DNA of 64,000 bases from NCBI RefSeq assembly GCF_011813015.1, contig NZ_QHLQ01000014.1, positions 1-64,000 of the forward strand, read 5' to 3'. Under the pieces are notes generated by a model that was not told the origin of the DNA, ran no database searches, and saw only the letters and a list, made by a program, of their open reading frames with translations. The position numbers and the translations under genes are program-made. The DNA is from Parasedimentitalea denitrificans. Lineage in GTDB: Bacteria > Pseudomonadota > Alphaproteobacteria > Rhodobacterales > Rhodobacteraceae. Numbering within the stretch: the stretch's first letter is position 1; every line of letters starts with the position of its first letter. Shown piece after piece: positions 51,101-60,938 of this stretch.

Positions 51101-53356
51101 ATGCTTAAGGCACCTAAGTTATCACTTTCACTGAAGTTACCACTGGTGATGGTTGCGTTGACTGCGACCTTTTTGGTGACGGTGTCTTTCCTTGTTTATC
51201 GAATGGCTGAGCAGAATATCCGCCAAAACGTCTACTTCTCGCACGAAACGGCTGCTAAAGCTGGTGAGCAGGCGCTGACATCTTTGATTGATTCGGTCCG
51301 CCGGGATTTGGTGATGAATGCTGACCAGCCCACGACCTTCCGGGCGATCAGCAATTTCGACCGGGTATTCAAAATGATCGAAGAGGAGCCTGTTGGGTTC
51401 CTTACGCGTAATTATATCACCGATAATCCTAACGCTGCAGATCAACGTGCCGAACTGGTCGATCCTGGGGATGGATCCTATTATTCGCAGGCACACAGCA
51501 ACTACCATCCGACATTTCTACGATCGCTGCGTCTGAATGGCTATCAGGACGTCTACCTGTTTAATACTGAAGGCCGTCTGCTGTATTCGGTCAACAAACT
51601 AGATGACTTCGCACAGGACTTTGCGTCAGGCCCCAATTCGGAAACCGGTCTTGGTCGGGCATATCAAGCTGCGCTTCAGTCTGCTCCAGGCGAAATCTCG
51701 ACGTCAGATTTTGCCCCATATACGTTGACTGGCGGCGCGCCAGGTGCGTTTCTTGCAATACCAGTCCTAAGTAAAAAGAAGGCCGTTGTAGGGGTCTTGG
51801 CAGTCCAATTGTCTAGCGAACGGATTGTAAGCACTCTTTCTGCCAATCTCGAAGATGGCGATCACCAGAACATCTTTTTGGTTGGTGACGATGGGATCGC
51901 GCGCAGCCCCTCGATTGTCGAAGGCCTGTTTAACGTGCAAGATCAATTGCCCAGTACTGATCACCTTAGTGCAGCACAGGCCGGCGAAGAAGCCTTGTTT
52001 GAGACCGCCACTGCTACCAATGGGCAAAGCGCGATTGCGTTGGTCAAACCCCTAACTATTCCGGGGTTCTCCTGGTCTCTGGTCATGGAAACTGACCGTG
52101 GCGCGGCCTTTGCCGTGGTCCGTGAAATGCGCTTGGTGGCAATCGGCATGATCGCTGTTGCTGTAGCCATTGCGGCGGTGGTGTCCTGGTTTGCCGCCAG
52201 TCGGGTGACCCGACCCATTGAAGCTTTACGTGGGGTGACCAATGCGCTGGCGGAAGGGGACTATGAAACTCAGATATCAGGGCAAGCCCGCGGGGATGAA
52301 CTGGGCGAGCTGGCTCGCACAATGGGGGACTTCCGCGATCGGTTGAAGCAAGCTGATGAAGCCGCGACGCGAGAGGCCGAGGCGGCTAGAAAGACTGCTG
52401 ATGTGGTTGAAACAATGAGCCGTGCCCTTTCGGAATTGGAACGTGGCAATCTGGCCTGTGACATCAAGACACCCTTTGTAGCCAACTATGAGACGCTGCG
52501 AGAGAACTTTAACCACAGTTTGTCAAACCTTCGCGATTCAATGACGAGCGTCGTTGATGCCTCGCAAAACGTTGATCGGTATTCGGATGAACAGCGATCT
52601 GCTGCCACAGACATGGCCCAACGGACTGAGAGTGCGGCGGTCACACTGGAAGAAACTGCAAATGCTATTCACGATCTTTCGGACGGCGTCAAAGCCACAG
52701 CGGATCGAGCAGGGCAGGTCGACAACGTCATGAGAAGTGCCCGCTCGGAAGCTGAAAGCAGCAACACGGTTGTAACTTCGGCCGTCGACGCGATGGATCA
52801 AATTCAGAAGGCATCGAGCGAAATTTCACAGATCATCAATGTGATTGATGATATTGCATTCCAGACAAATCTGCTGGCGCTAAATGCGGGTGTTGAAGCT
52901 GCACGCGCGGGTAGTGCCGGAAGCGGGTTTGCGGTGGTCGCAGCCGAGGTCAGGGCACTTGCTTTGCGTGCATCAACTGCGGCTGGTCAGATCAAAGAAT
53001 TGACTAATGCAAGCGAGAGCCATGTGTCCCATGGGGTGGCGATGGTTGGCCGTGCAGGAGAAGCGCTGACCAGTATTATTGGGCAGGTGACGTCGGTTTC
53101 CAGCCTGGTTACTGAGATTGCCGACGGCGTTAAAACTCAGTCTTCTGGACTGGTGAACATAAATGCGGCGATGCGACAGTTGGATGCGGTGACTCAGCAG
53201 AATACTGCTATGGCCGAGGAGGCATCAGCTGCCAGCCAGTTGTTGCAACATGAGGCGCAGAACCTATCGGGGATTGTGACACGGTTTGACATGGATGGCG
53301 GTGACACTTCATTCCAAGCGCCATACTCTACGCAGCCGGAATTACGCCGAGCCTAA
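51101..53356 (+). CDS. Methyl-accepting chemotaxis protein with Cache sensor
   Basis: A 751-residue chemoreceptor. One span near residues 13-33 and a second near 343-362 enclose a large periplasmic sensor with Cache-like features ([17 protein letters not shown] … [13 protein letters not shown]). The cytoplasmic part begins with a HAMP domain ([13 protein letters not shown]…). A signalling domain follows with the hairpin tip [20 protein letters not shown] (about 583-602), identical in type to those that bind CheA and CheW. No C-terminal pentapeptide for CheR is seen. GGAGG precedes the ATG. The ligand is unknown. Confidence 0.93.
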   Translation: MLKAPKLSLSLKLPLVMVALTATFLVTVSFLVYRMAEQNIRQNVYFSHETAAKAGEQALTSLIDSVRRDLVMNADQPTTFRAISNFDRVFKMIEEEPVGFLTRNYITDNPNAADQRAELVDPGDGSYYSQAHSNYHPTFLRSLRLNGYQDVYLFNTEGRLLYSVNKLDDFAQDFASGPNSETGLGRAYQAALQSAPGEISTSDFAPYTLTGGAPGAFLAIPVLSKKKAVVGVLAVQLSSERIVSTLSANLEDGDHQNIFLVGDDGIARSPSIVEGLFNVQDQLPSTDHLSAAQAGEEALFETATATNGQSAIALVKPLTIPGFSWSLVMETDRGAAFAVVREMRLVAIGMIAVAVAIAAVVSWFAASRVTRPIEALRGVTNALAEGDYETQISGQARGDELGELARTMGDFRDRLKQADEAATREAEAARKTADVVETMSRALSELERGNLACDIKTPFVANYETLRENFNHSLSNLRDSMTSVVDASQNVDRYSDEQRSAATDMAQRTESAAVTLEETANAIHDLSDGVKATADRAGQVDNVMRSARSEAESSNTVVTSAVDAMDQIQKASSEISQIINVIDDIAFQTNLLALNAGVEAARAGSAGSGFAVVAAEVRALALRASTAAGQIKELTNASESHVSHGVAMVGRAGEALTSIIGQVTSVSSLVTEIADGVKTQSSGLVNINAAMRQLDAVTQQNTAMAEEASAASQLLQHEAQNLSGIVTRFDMDGGDTSFQAPYSTQPELRRA

Positions 53357-53403
53357 AATGCATTATGCTAGGGGCAGTTAGCTGCCCCTAGCGTCGTTGC
53401 CCT

Positions 53404-55188
53404 TTAATACAACTGGCCCGCAATCTCTTGGTCAGAGAGTTGCTGAGGCCAGCCTGCCATTTCTAGACCGGTGCACAGGTGCTGTAGGTCCGCTTCGTTT
53501 TCGTAATGGAGTGTCGCTAGCAACTGATCCATTGAGAATTCGGGGTCCAGCGCGTCTAACGTTTGGAGCTGTCTTTCTGCCGCATGTTTGTTGCCCAACC
53601 AACCGTGACACGCGATCACAAAGGCTTGCTGGGCGGTGTCTAACGATGGGAGGTGGTCAAAGGCCTGCAGCGCTTCCTGATAGTTCTTTCCAGTAAAATG
53701 AGCTTTGCCCAGATGGCTCCAGAACCGTAATGGATGATGGGGGTTTAAGCGCATTGCCTTGGTGATCCATTCTACCCCTTTCTCGGCCTCTCCGGTCCAA
53801 GTGTAAAGTTCACCCATTTGCACCACCACCAGATCGTAATTGGGGTTCAGCTCTAAGGCCCGTTCCTGATGATATTTTGACCGAGTGAATTTGTGGTGCA
53901 GAATATCGATGGCTGCCAGCAGTCGGTGAATATCAGCATCATTGTCATCGAACTGCGCAGCGCGTTCACTCGATTTCTGCGCTTGTCCAAGCATGGCCTC
54001 CTTGTCTTCACACCAACCGTAGCCCCATGCCTGACCCAGAATGCAGCCGCGCCAAACGTGGGCATGGGCGTATTCGGGGTCTAGTTCGATTGCTCGATCC
54101 ACCAGCTCCAACGCCTTCTTGTTGTCTTCGCGGTTGCTCTTGTGATGAAGCACCTTGGCGACCAGTAGGCATTCATAAGCAGCCAGATTTCCGGGTTTCT
54201 TTCGGGCCAGTTGGTCCTGTTGTTGTGCTTCGATACGGCCGGGTAGGGTTGCAACAATCGCGGCCGTCACCTCATCCTGAATTGCAAAGATATCATCCAA
54301 GGTGCGGTCATATTTTTCTGCCCATATATGAGCATCGTTGGTAGTATCAATGAGCTGAACAGTCACACGCAGCCGTTGCCCCGACTTGCGCACACTGCCT
54401 TCGACCAAATACTGCGCTCCTAGCTTTTCGCCGACGTCGCGCAGGTTCACGGCCTGTCCTTTGTAAACAAAGGTAGAGTTTCGTGAGATCACGAACAATT
54501 CGTGGCGGCGGCTCAGCTCAGTCAGGATATCCTCGGTCAAACCGTCCACAAAAAACTCCTGCTCCGGGTCACCGCTAAGATTGTCAAAAGGCAGGACCGC
54601 GATAGTTGGCTTGACTGCGCTGACGATGGAAGTTGGCTCAGGTTGCTCCGGCAGCGGGTTGCTGACGTCAGAGCTGTCCAGGTTGACTTGGTAGGCCTGA
54701 ACGGGGCGCTTCATGTTCTTCAAGTGCTGCTCGCCAAGATCTTGGAATGACAAGTCGAGACGCCCAGAAACCTGGTCGTAAACAGCGGCTGAAACACAAA
54801 CTTGTCCGGTTCCCGCAAGTTGCTCCAGCCGTGCGGCCACGTTGACCCCGTCGCCAAAGATGTCCCCATCTTCGAAGATGATGTCGCCTAGATTGATACC
54901 GATGCGAAATTCAATACGCTGATCGCCAGCGACATCCCTATTGCGCCGCTTCATCACGGTTTGAACTTTGACCGCACACTGAACAGCGTCTGCCACACTA
55001 GGGAATTCCACCAGCATGCCATCGCCAGTGGTTTTGATGATATGGCCCCGGTTGTCGGTGATCGCAGGGTCAATGAGTTCCAGCCGATGGGTGCGAAGCC
55101 GGGCGATTGTTCCGGCTTCATCTGCCTGCATAAGGCGGCTGTACCCAACCATGTCAGCAGCAAGAACGGCGGCAAGTCGTTGTGTCAT
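53404..55188 (-). CDS. Adenylate/guanylate cyclase with TolB-like and TPR domains
   Basis: A 594-residue signalling protein. The N-terminal class III cyclase domain (1-170) has LAADMVGYSRLM with Asp12 as metal ligand, TTGDGMLVEFPS and DIFGDGVNVAARLEQL. The central part (about 205-310) matches the TolB N-terminal-like domain found in alphaproteobacterial cyclases (TIAVLPFDNLSGDPEQEFF … SRNSTFVYKG). The remainder has several TPR repeats (e.g. GNLAAYECLLVAKVLHH, RALELNPNY). It lacks membrane spans. Roseobacters carry several such paralogues. It may make cAMP; activity was not tested. Confidence 0.88.
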   Translation of the reverse strand: MTQRLAAVLAADMVGYSRLMQADEAGTIARLRTHRLELIDPAITDNRGHIIKTTGDGMLVEFPSVADAVQCAVKVQTVMKRRNRDVAGDQRIEFRIGINLGDIIFEDGDIFGDGVNVAARLEQLAGTGQVCVSAAVYDQVSGRLDLSFQDLGEQHLKNMKRPVQAYQVNLDSSDVSNPLPEQPEPTSIVSAVKPTIAVLPFDNLSGDPEQEFFVDGLTEDILTELSRRHELFVISRNSTFVYKGQAVNLRDVGEKLGAQYLVEGSVRKSGQRLRVTVQLIDTTNDAHIWAEKYDRTLDDIFAIQDEVTAAIVATLPGRIEAQQQDQLARKKPGNLAAYECLLVAKVLHHKSNREDNKKALELVDRAIELDPEYAHAHVWRGCILGQAWGYGWCEDKEAMLGQAQKSSERAAQFDDNDADIHRLLAAIDILHHKFTRSKYHQERALELNPNYDLVVVQMGELYTWTGEAEKGVEWITKAMRLNPHHPLRFWSHLGKAHFTGKNYQEALQAFDHLPSLDTAQQAFVIACHGWLGNKHAAERQLQTLDALDPEFSMDQLLATLHYENEADLQHLCTGLEMAGWPQQLSDQEIAGQLY

Positions 55189-55251
55189 GCGCTTCTCCCA
55201 GACCTAAAGCATACCCGAAAACAGTCTGCTTTTCTATGGTCCAGAAAGGAG

Positions 55252-56070
55252 TCAGGCCGCAGTGGTTGCAGTTATAACATGGGACTGGATTTTACCTTTG
55301 ACAGGGCCGTCGCCAAATCTGTCTGCAATGACCTTGGCTGCCTGTTCAGTGATTTCACTTAATAGCCCAGCGTCGCGCGCTTCGATTTCGGCGCGCAGCG
55401 GTGTTCCCTGACAATATGCAATTGCCGGATGCCGGGCCGATGGGGCCGCGCTAACCCCTGCACGGGTTTCAATCTCGACTTTAGCAAAGCCTGCAGCGTG
55501 TAAGTCACTCTTGATCTGCTCAGGATCAGAATAGCCATGCGGAGTTCGGGCCAAGAACCGCGGTGGGTCCTTCGGGAAAAACTGAGAGGCCACTTCGGTA
55601 ACTGTGTTGGCAAATTCGTTTTCACTGATTTGGTCCCAAACATTGAAGACAAAGGTGCCGCCGGGTTTCAGGACACGGTGAGCTTGTTGGTACCCCGCAA
55701 TCCGATCAGGGAAAAACATGACGCCGTGCTGACAGTGAGCGACATCAAATGTGTCGGCCGCAAATGGCAGATCCAAAGCATCGGCGGGTAGCCATTCGAT
55801 ATTATTGGGCTCACCTTGGCGCTGTTCTGCGTGATCCAGCATTGCGGGATTAAGATCTGTTACCACATATCGCGATGTTGGGGAGAGCAGCGGGGCAAGA
55901 ATGCGAGGCACCACACCGCTTCCTGCTGCGATCTCTAGAACAGAGGAGGGCTTCTGGGATGCAACCCGTTTGGCGAGATCCTCGGCACAGTCGGTAAAGA
56001 TGAGAGGCACGAGATAGGTGTCATAAAACTCAGGAATGGACCCGGTGAATTCCTTGTCAGTCTGGAGCAT
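55252..56070 (-). CDS. Class I SAM-dependent methyltransferase
   Basis: A 272-residue methyltransferase with a Rossmann-like domain. Motif I is VLEIAAGSGVVPRIL, followed by VVTDLNPAMLDHA, ADALDLPFAADTFDVAHCQHG and VLKPGGTFVFNVWD. This is the UbiE/Methyltransf_11 type, common for small-molecule targets. The start at ATG 56070 has GAGGG upstream; the longer frame from 56151 adds 27 poorly conserved residues. It lies 63 bp after the cyclase start on the same strand. The substrate is unknown. Confidence 0.85.
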   Translation of the reverse strand: MLQTDKEFTGSIPEFYDTYLVPLIFTDCAEDLAKRVASQKPSSVLEIAAGSGVVPRILAPLLSPTSRYVVTDLNPAMLDHAEQRQGEPNNIEWLPADALDLPFAADTFDVAHCQHGVMFFPDRIAGYQQAHRVLKPGGTFVFNVWDQISENEFANTVTEVASQFFPKDPPRFLARTPHGYSDPEQIKSDLHAAGFAKVEIETRAGVSAAPSARHPAIAYCQGTPLRAEIEARDAGLLSEITEQAAKVIADRFGDGPVKGKIQSHVITATTAA

Positions 56071-56615
56071 CTGTGCCCTCCCATAAGAACTGAATGCAGT
56101 GTCGCCAAATTTCTTGCCTGGGAACGATAGCACAGACTTCACGATCACCAAGTCTGTCTTTGTTTTGTGTGAGGTAGCAGGAAACGGACACGACGATCGA
56201 AGTTCTGGTGCGAGGCGTTAAAGAAATGAGGCGGGCGTTAAAGAATTGCCCAATACGGCGCCGGTTGAATTCGTACCGCAACTTTGACGCATCTGTCTGT
56301 TTCCATGGAGGTGGCACCTCGAAAATCAAATGATTCGTTACCAGAAACGGGTGGAAGTCCTAATTTTGGGGCCTGTCTGTTAAGAAACTCGATCATATTT
56401 TATTGGTATTTTCGAAAAAAGGTTAACGCCTATGGCGGTTTTTTCGGGACCTGACACCTGTTTTCCTGACATATTGGGAAACAATAACCGGGGGGTTAGT
56501 AAATTGTTAATACTGTCACAATCTGTCCATGAAGTAGTCCATGCTTTGCAACATTGGGCCTCATTCCAGCCCCACGACTGAATGACGATGTCGGTGTGGG
56601 AAATTGGAGTGGTTG
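56071..56615. other. 545-bp divergent intergenic region with direct repeats
   Basis: No gene is seen. It separates the minus-strand methyltransferase from the plus-strand protease. GGCGTTAAAGAA occurs perfectly twice, at 56214-56225 and 56234-56245 (period 20 bp). A hairpin with AAAAAA/TTTTTT ends lies at 56413-56446. The segment before the protease is AT-rich and probably holds its promoter. Confidence 0.5.
56214..56245. repeat. Two 12-bp direct repeats, 20-bp period
   Basis: GGCGTTAAAGAA is repeated exactly with two helical turns between starts. This spacing suits a regulator binding one face of the DNA. It lies about 145 bp upstream of the methyltransferase start. Confidence 0.5.
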
Positions 56616-57329
56616 ATGAGACTTCTTTTAGGAGCGCTGGCTGCTTGCCTGATGTTGGCAAGTCCCGAACGCGCAACGGCGGGTGATCCGTCAAGAAACG
56701 TACAGTCTGTACATGGATGGGAAGCCGTTGGTCGGTTGAACATTGGTGGGCGGAACATGTGTACCGGTGCATTGATCGCACCAAATCTAGTGCTGACTGC
56801 AGCACATTGTCTGTTCAATCAGGAAACTGGCCGCGAAGTTAAACCGAGCTCGGTTGAATTTGAGGCCGGACTAAATGGTCGCCGTGTCAAAGCGGCCAGA
56901 AGGGTGTCGAGGGTCGTTTTGCACCCGGAATATCAGTTCCGGAAACAGGGGAAATCCCAGATTGGGTATGATGTAGCTGTTTTGCGTCTGGACCGTCCGA
57001 TCAACAGCAGTGAGATCATGCCATTTCGGATGGCTGCGGCCCCTCAGCGTGGGGATTCCGTCGGCGTTCTGTCCTATACATATGTTCAGAACAACAAGCC
57101 TAGATTTGAACAGCCCTGCGAAGTGTTAGCCCGTCAGGCGGAAACATTGGTCATGACGTGCCGGGTAGAATTTGGTGCCTCTGGCGCTCCGGTCCTTGCG
57201 GTTGTTCCAGGTCAGGCACCGCGCATAGTTTCAGTGGTTTCAGCCAAGGCCGCGATGGGAAACAAGCGTGTGTCCATTGGCACGGCTTTGGATCAGACAA
57301 TGCAAATGCTAATCCGGAGGGCTGGCTAA
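56616..57329 (+). CDS. Secreted trypsin-like serine protease
   Basis: A 237-residue chymotrypsin-fold protease with a signal peptide (MRLLLGALAACLMLASPERATA-G). The full triad is present: His64 (TAAHC), Asp119 (GYDVAVLRLD) and Ser189 (FGASGAPV). The Ser loop reads GASGAP instead of the common GDSGGP, which occurs in some bacterial relatives. The start at ATG 56616 has GGAG upstream; the TTG at 56604 is less likely. Periplasmic or extracellular action is likely. Confidence 0.92.
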   Translation: MRLLLGALAACLMLASPERATAGDPSRNVQSVHGWEAVGRLNIGGRNMCTGALIAPNLVLTAAHCLFNQETGREVKPSSVEFEAGLNGRRVKAARRVSRVVLHPEYQFRKQGKSQIGYDVAVLRLDRPINSSEIMPFRMAAAPQRGDSVGVLSYTYVQNNKPRFEQPCEVLARQAETLVMTCRVEFGASGAPVLAVVPGQAPRIVSVVSAKAAMGNKRVSIGTALDQTMQMLIRRAG

Positions 57330-57453
57330 CAGCACTCTATCACCCCGACTGCTTCGAATAGATTTACGGCTTGTATCCCAGCGATACAGGCCGTTTGTCA
57401 TTTTGGGATAGTGGTAGCGTTGTCTTGCAGGTCGTGCAGCGTTAGTCGGTAGA

Positions 57454-58623
57454 TTATGGTTCGCGAAACGCCTCTCGGGATTTGTACAGCGGCTTGAGCA
57501 AGTACTTCAGGACGGTCTTTGACCCGGTCTGCAACTCGGCAGTGGCGCGCATACCCGGCCGGATCTCAATGTCTTTTTGGCGTTCAGTCAAATCTGACCT
57601 GTCGACTTTGACAGTAACCCGGTAATACGGAGGCGCGCGCGGATTGCGTTCATCTTCAAACGTGTCAGCCGAGACAAAGCCCACAGTGCCCTTGAGCGTT
57701 CCATAGATGGTATAGTCATAGGCGGACAGTTTGATCGTTGCGACCTGACCGGGCACAACGCTGGCGATATTTTCTGGCTTAACCCGTGCTTCGATGAACA
57801 GTTCCTCGCCCATCGGAATGATCTCCAGGATCTCCTCGCCTGGACGAATGACCCCCCCGATGGTGGTGACGGCCAAACTGTTGACGATGCCAGCCATGGG
57901 GGACGTGATGACGGTTCGGCTAAGCTGATCCTGCGCTAGCCGCAATTCCTGCTTGCGAGAGGTCAGGTCCTGCAAAGTCATTGAATACTCTTCGGCCAAG
58001 TCCAACTCCGACTGAGTGCCGATTTCGTTGTACTTAAGCCGAGCGTCACTAACCGCCTGTTTGGATCGGTTCACTTCGATCAGGGCGACGATTTTCTGTT
58101 TGTACAGCTTTTCCAGGTTTTTCAGCTCGGCCTTCAACTGGTCCAGGATTTCGCGAGCCCCATCACGACGGCCAGCGAAATCGGTCTGTCGTGCGTTCAG
58201 TAAGGCCTTCTCTGAGGCGAGGATGTCGGAGGACCGTTTCTGTAGCTCTTCGGGGACTATAAAATCATAAGCGCCCTCCAGCTCCGCCTCCAACCGGTAT
58301 CGTCTAATCTCTAGCGCGTCGATTTGATCTTGCAGGTCATCTTTAGCAGCCCGGAACTTGGTGTCTTGCAAGCGTGCCAACACTTGCCCTGCAGTAACCG
58401 TGTCGCCTTGGCGAACCGACAGCTCGGCCAGAATTCCACCTTCAAGATTCTGTACGATTTGCGACCGAGAGGAGGAGACCACCTCACCATCCGCGCGCAC
58501 TATTTCATCCACCCAGGCAAACGCGGCCCAGACCAGAAACACGATCAAGGCTAGGGCGACAAGATAGATAATTCGACTGGCGCCCCGGCTCGACGCGGCA
58601 AGGTCGTCTTCCGCCTGGCTCAT
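57454..58623 (-). CDS. T1SS periplasmic adaptor (HlyD family)
   Basis: A 389-residue membrane fusion protein. One span (IIYLVALALIVFLVWAAFAW, about 18-37) is followed by the biotinyl-lipoyl-like QIVQNLEGGILAELSVRQGD and a long coiled-coil (about 80-225). The second half-motif (VITSPMAGIVNSLAVTTIGG) and a beta-barrel C-terminal segment (IEIRPGMRATAELQTG) follow. It bridges the ABC transporter and outer-membrane protein of this T1SS. Its ATG overlaps the upstream ABC gene stop (ATGA), so the pair is coupled. Confidence 0.95.
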   Translation of the reverse strand: MSQAEDDLAASSRGASRIIYLVALALIVFLVWAAFAWVDEIVRADGEVVSSSRSQIVQNLEGGILAELSVRQGDTVTAGQVLARLQDTKFRAAKDDLQDQIDALEIRRYRLEAELEGAYDFIVPEELQKRSSDILASEKALLNARQTDFAGRRDGAREILDQLKAELKNLEKLYKQKIVALIEVNRSKQAVSDARLKYNEIGTQSELDLAEEYSMTLQDLTSRKQELRLAQDQLSRTVITSPMAGIVNSLAVTTIGGVIRPGEEILEIIPMGEELFIEARVKPENIASVVPGQVATIKLSAYDYTIYGTLKGTVGFVSADTFEDERNPRAPPYYRVTVKVDRSDLTERQKDIEIRPGMRATAELQTGSKTVLKYLLKPLYKSREAFREP

Positions 58624-60938
58624 TTTTTGTCCCCAGCGGCGAGGTGTGCCAGTACCTGATCACGTGGTCCATCAACAACCATGCGCCCGGCCTGAAGGAT
58701 AAGGGTGCGGTTGGTCAGAGCAAGGATAGGCATCCGGTGGGTCGCAATGATTGCAGTGCGGCCCTGTAGCCACCCTTCGAGACGGCTGACCAAGGTGCGT
58801 TCCAGCGTCTGATCTAACGCAGCGGTTGGTTCATCCAGCAATACGACAGGCGGGTTTTGTAGCCACAGTTGAGCCCAGCCAATGGACTGGCGCTGACCGA
58901 TCGACAATCCGCCACCTCCGTCACTAATTTGCAGGTCCAGTCCTTTGGGGTGACCGCGCACATAGGTCCCAAGGCCGGCAAAATCCAATGCTTCCATCAG
59001 GCGCTCATCGTCACGCTCTAGCTGGTTCAGGTTCAGGTTGCTGCGAAGGCTTCCGCTGAACAATCGCACATCTTGGCTAAGGTAACCGATGTTGCGGCGC
59101 AAGTCGCGTGGGTCAATTTGCGACATGTCTGTTCCATCAACCATCACCCGCCCGCGATCAGGGCTGTATAGGCCCGAGAGTACCTTGAGCAACGTGGATT
59201 TCCCCGACCCATTTGCCCCTAGAATGGCAATGCGTTGACCCGGAGTGATGGCGATGCCCTGAACATCCAAAGTGGGTGCGCCGTCCTCGTCATACCGGTA
59301 TTCGACCTCAAGCAGCTCAAACTTGCCCTGAAGCGTCTGACGGCGCAGATAGGAGCGGTCAGCCTCTTTTTCCTGGGGGGCGTGGGCAATAGCATCCAGC
59401 GCCTCTAGGGCGGCCTTGACGTTGCTCCACCGGGCCATTGTGCCAGCGAATTGGGTCAGGGGGGCCAAAGTGCGGCTGGTCAGGATGCCGGTGGCGATAA
59501 TCGTACCGACTGTGAATTCACCAGCGAACACCATGTAGGTACCTAAAACCACAGCGGCGATATAGGTGATCTGCTGCACGCCTTGCGACCAATAAGTCAG
59601 GGCGCTGGATAGGCGGCGTTGTTCAGTCGAAGAATGCGAAGACAGGGCATTCAGCTCATCCCACAGGCGCAGCATGCGGTCTTCGCCACGCTGAGTTTTC
59701 ACTGTGTCGAGTTCGCTTACCACTTCGTGCAGCAGACGCCCGGCTTTGGCATTGGCACCCTGCGTTTGGCGTGTAAGCGCAATCATCCGCTTTTGCAGGA
59801 AATATGCAGGCAGCAGCATCAGGATGCCACCAAGTATGACGACCCAGACAATTGGTCCGGCGATTGAAGCGACCAATAGCAGAAACACGGTAACAAATGG
59901 AACATCTGCCAATGTGGCGATGGTCGAAGAGGTGAAAAACTCGCGCACAGAGCCAAAGTCGCGCATCGCGGCAAACAGCCCCGAGGGCGGTAACGGCTTC
60001 TTGTCAGACCGCATCCCAATCAGGCGCTGCATCAGGTTGCGCTGGATGGACAATTCGATCTGGCGGCCTGCAGCGTCGGTCAGGCGGGCGCGGGCCAGTT
60101 TTAGGGTCGCCTCCAACCCGATTGCCAGAAAGGCGCCGACGGCAAGCACCCACAGGGTCGCTTGTGACTGGTGCGGGATCACTCGGTCATAGACCTGAAG
60201 TGAGAACAGTGCGACTGACACAGCCAGAAGGTTGGACACCAACGAGCCTAGCATGATCTCACCAACCTGACGGCGGTACTTGGGAAACTCTCCCCAGAAC
60301 CAGTGTTCGTTGGCGAGCTTTGGTGTGTGTCGAGCTGCGATTTGCTTTAGCGAGGCGCGGCCGGTTAACGTAGTGCCGCTGAATACAGGAGCGAAGTCAG
60401 CGACTGATACCTCGGCCTGATTATTCGGGCAAGTGGTGTCGAAAATGATCAGGCAGTCATCGACCTGCGACAACACCAGCACACACTGGCCGCCACTCAT
60501 CATGGTGAGCGCAGGCCAGGCATCGGAGCTAACTTGAACGTTGTGGCTGATATTGGGCTGAATGCCGGTTGTTTCCAGCGCCTTGGCCAGCAAGTCCAAC
60601 GAGACGTCGCCGGGGCTGTTGATCCACAGGTATTCGCTTAAGTCGCTGACGGGGACGTCTGTGCCCTTGAGACCCGCAAATGTCGAAATGAGTGTGGCGC
60701 GGTGCTCAATCCGAGCTGCCGTGCCCTCGATCAGTGCGTTTACTTCTTGACCATCGGCGTCGTTGACCGAAGGCTGCTCAACCTTTTGGAACTGTGCGTT
60801 GGCTACATCAGCATCTGAGGACGCAGAGCGGACACGGCCCATAGTCAGGCTGGCCGCTTTGGCCAGTTTTATGACGCTTGCTCCGCCTGCCGCAATTTTC
60901 CCCATCGGAGTTGATTTCTGATCTTGGAACTTGGTCAA
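58620..60938 (-). CDS. T1SS ABC exporter with degenerate C39 domain (LapB-like)
   Basis: A 772-residue exporter. The N-terminal region (about 75-220) resembles a C39 peptidase-like domain without the catalytic Cys, as in LapB-type exporters of giant adhesins. Transmembrane segments follow around residues 230-500. The ATPase has GANGSGKSTLL (Walker A), LSIGQRQSI (signature) and VVLLDEPTAALDQ (Walker B). I choose TTG 60938 as start: it overlaps the TGA of the tolC gene and has GGAG seven bases upstream. An ATG some 12 codons later is an alternative. Substrate: very likely the adjacent adhesin. Confidence 0.9.
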   Translation of the reverse strand: MTKFQDQKSTPMGKIAAGGASVIKLAKAASLTMGRVRSASSDADVANAQFQKVEQPSVNDADGQEVNALIEGTAARIEHRATLISTFAGLKGTDVPVSDLSEYLWINSPGDVSLDLLAKALETTGIQPNISHNVQVSSDAWPALTMMSGGQCVLVLSQVDDCLIIFDTTCPNNQAEVSVADFAPVFSGTTLTGRASLKQIAARHTPKLANEHWFWGEFPKYRRQVGEIMLGSLVSNLLAVSVALFSLQVYDRVIPHQSQATLWVLAVGAFLAIGLEATLKLARARLTDAAGRQIELSIQRNLMQRLIGMRSDKKPLPPSGLFAAMRDFGSVREFFTSSTIATLADVPFVTVFLLLVASIAGPIVWVVILGGILMLLPAYFLQKRMIALTRQTQGANAKAGRLLHEVVSELDTVKTQRGEDRMLRLWDELNALSSHSSTEQRRLSSALTYWSQGVQQITYIAAVVLGTYMVFAGEFTVGTIIATGILTSRTLAPLTQFAGTMARWSNVKAALEALDAIAHAPQEKEADRSYLRRQTLQGKFELLEVEYRYDEDGAPTLDVQGIAITPGQRIAILGANGSGKSTLLKVLSGLYSPDRGRVMVDGTDMSQIDPRDLRRNIGYLSQDVRLFSGSLRSNLNLNQLERDDERLMEALDFAGLGTYVRGHPKGLDLQISDGGGGLSIGQRQSIGWAQLWLQNPPVVLLDEPTAALDQTLERTLVSRLEGWLQGRTAIIATHRMPILALTNRTLILQAGRMVVDGPRDQVLAHLAAGDKK

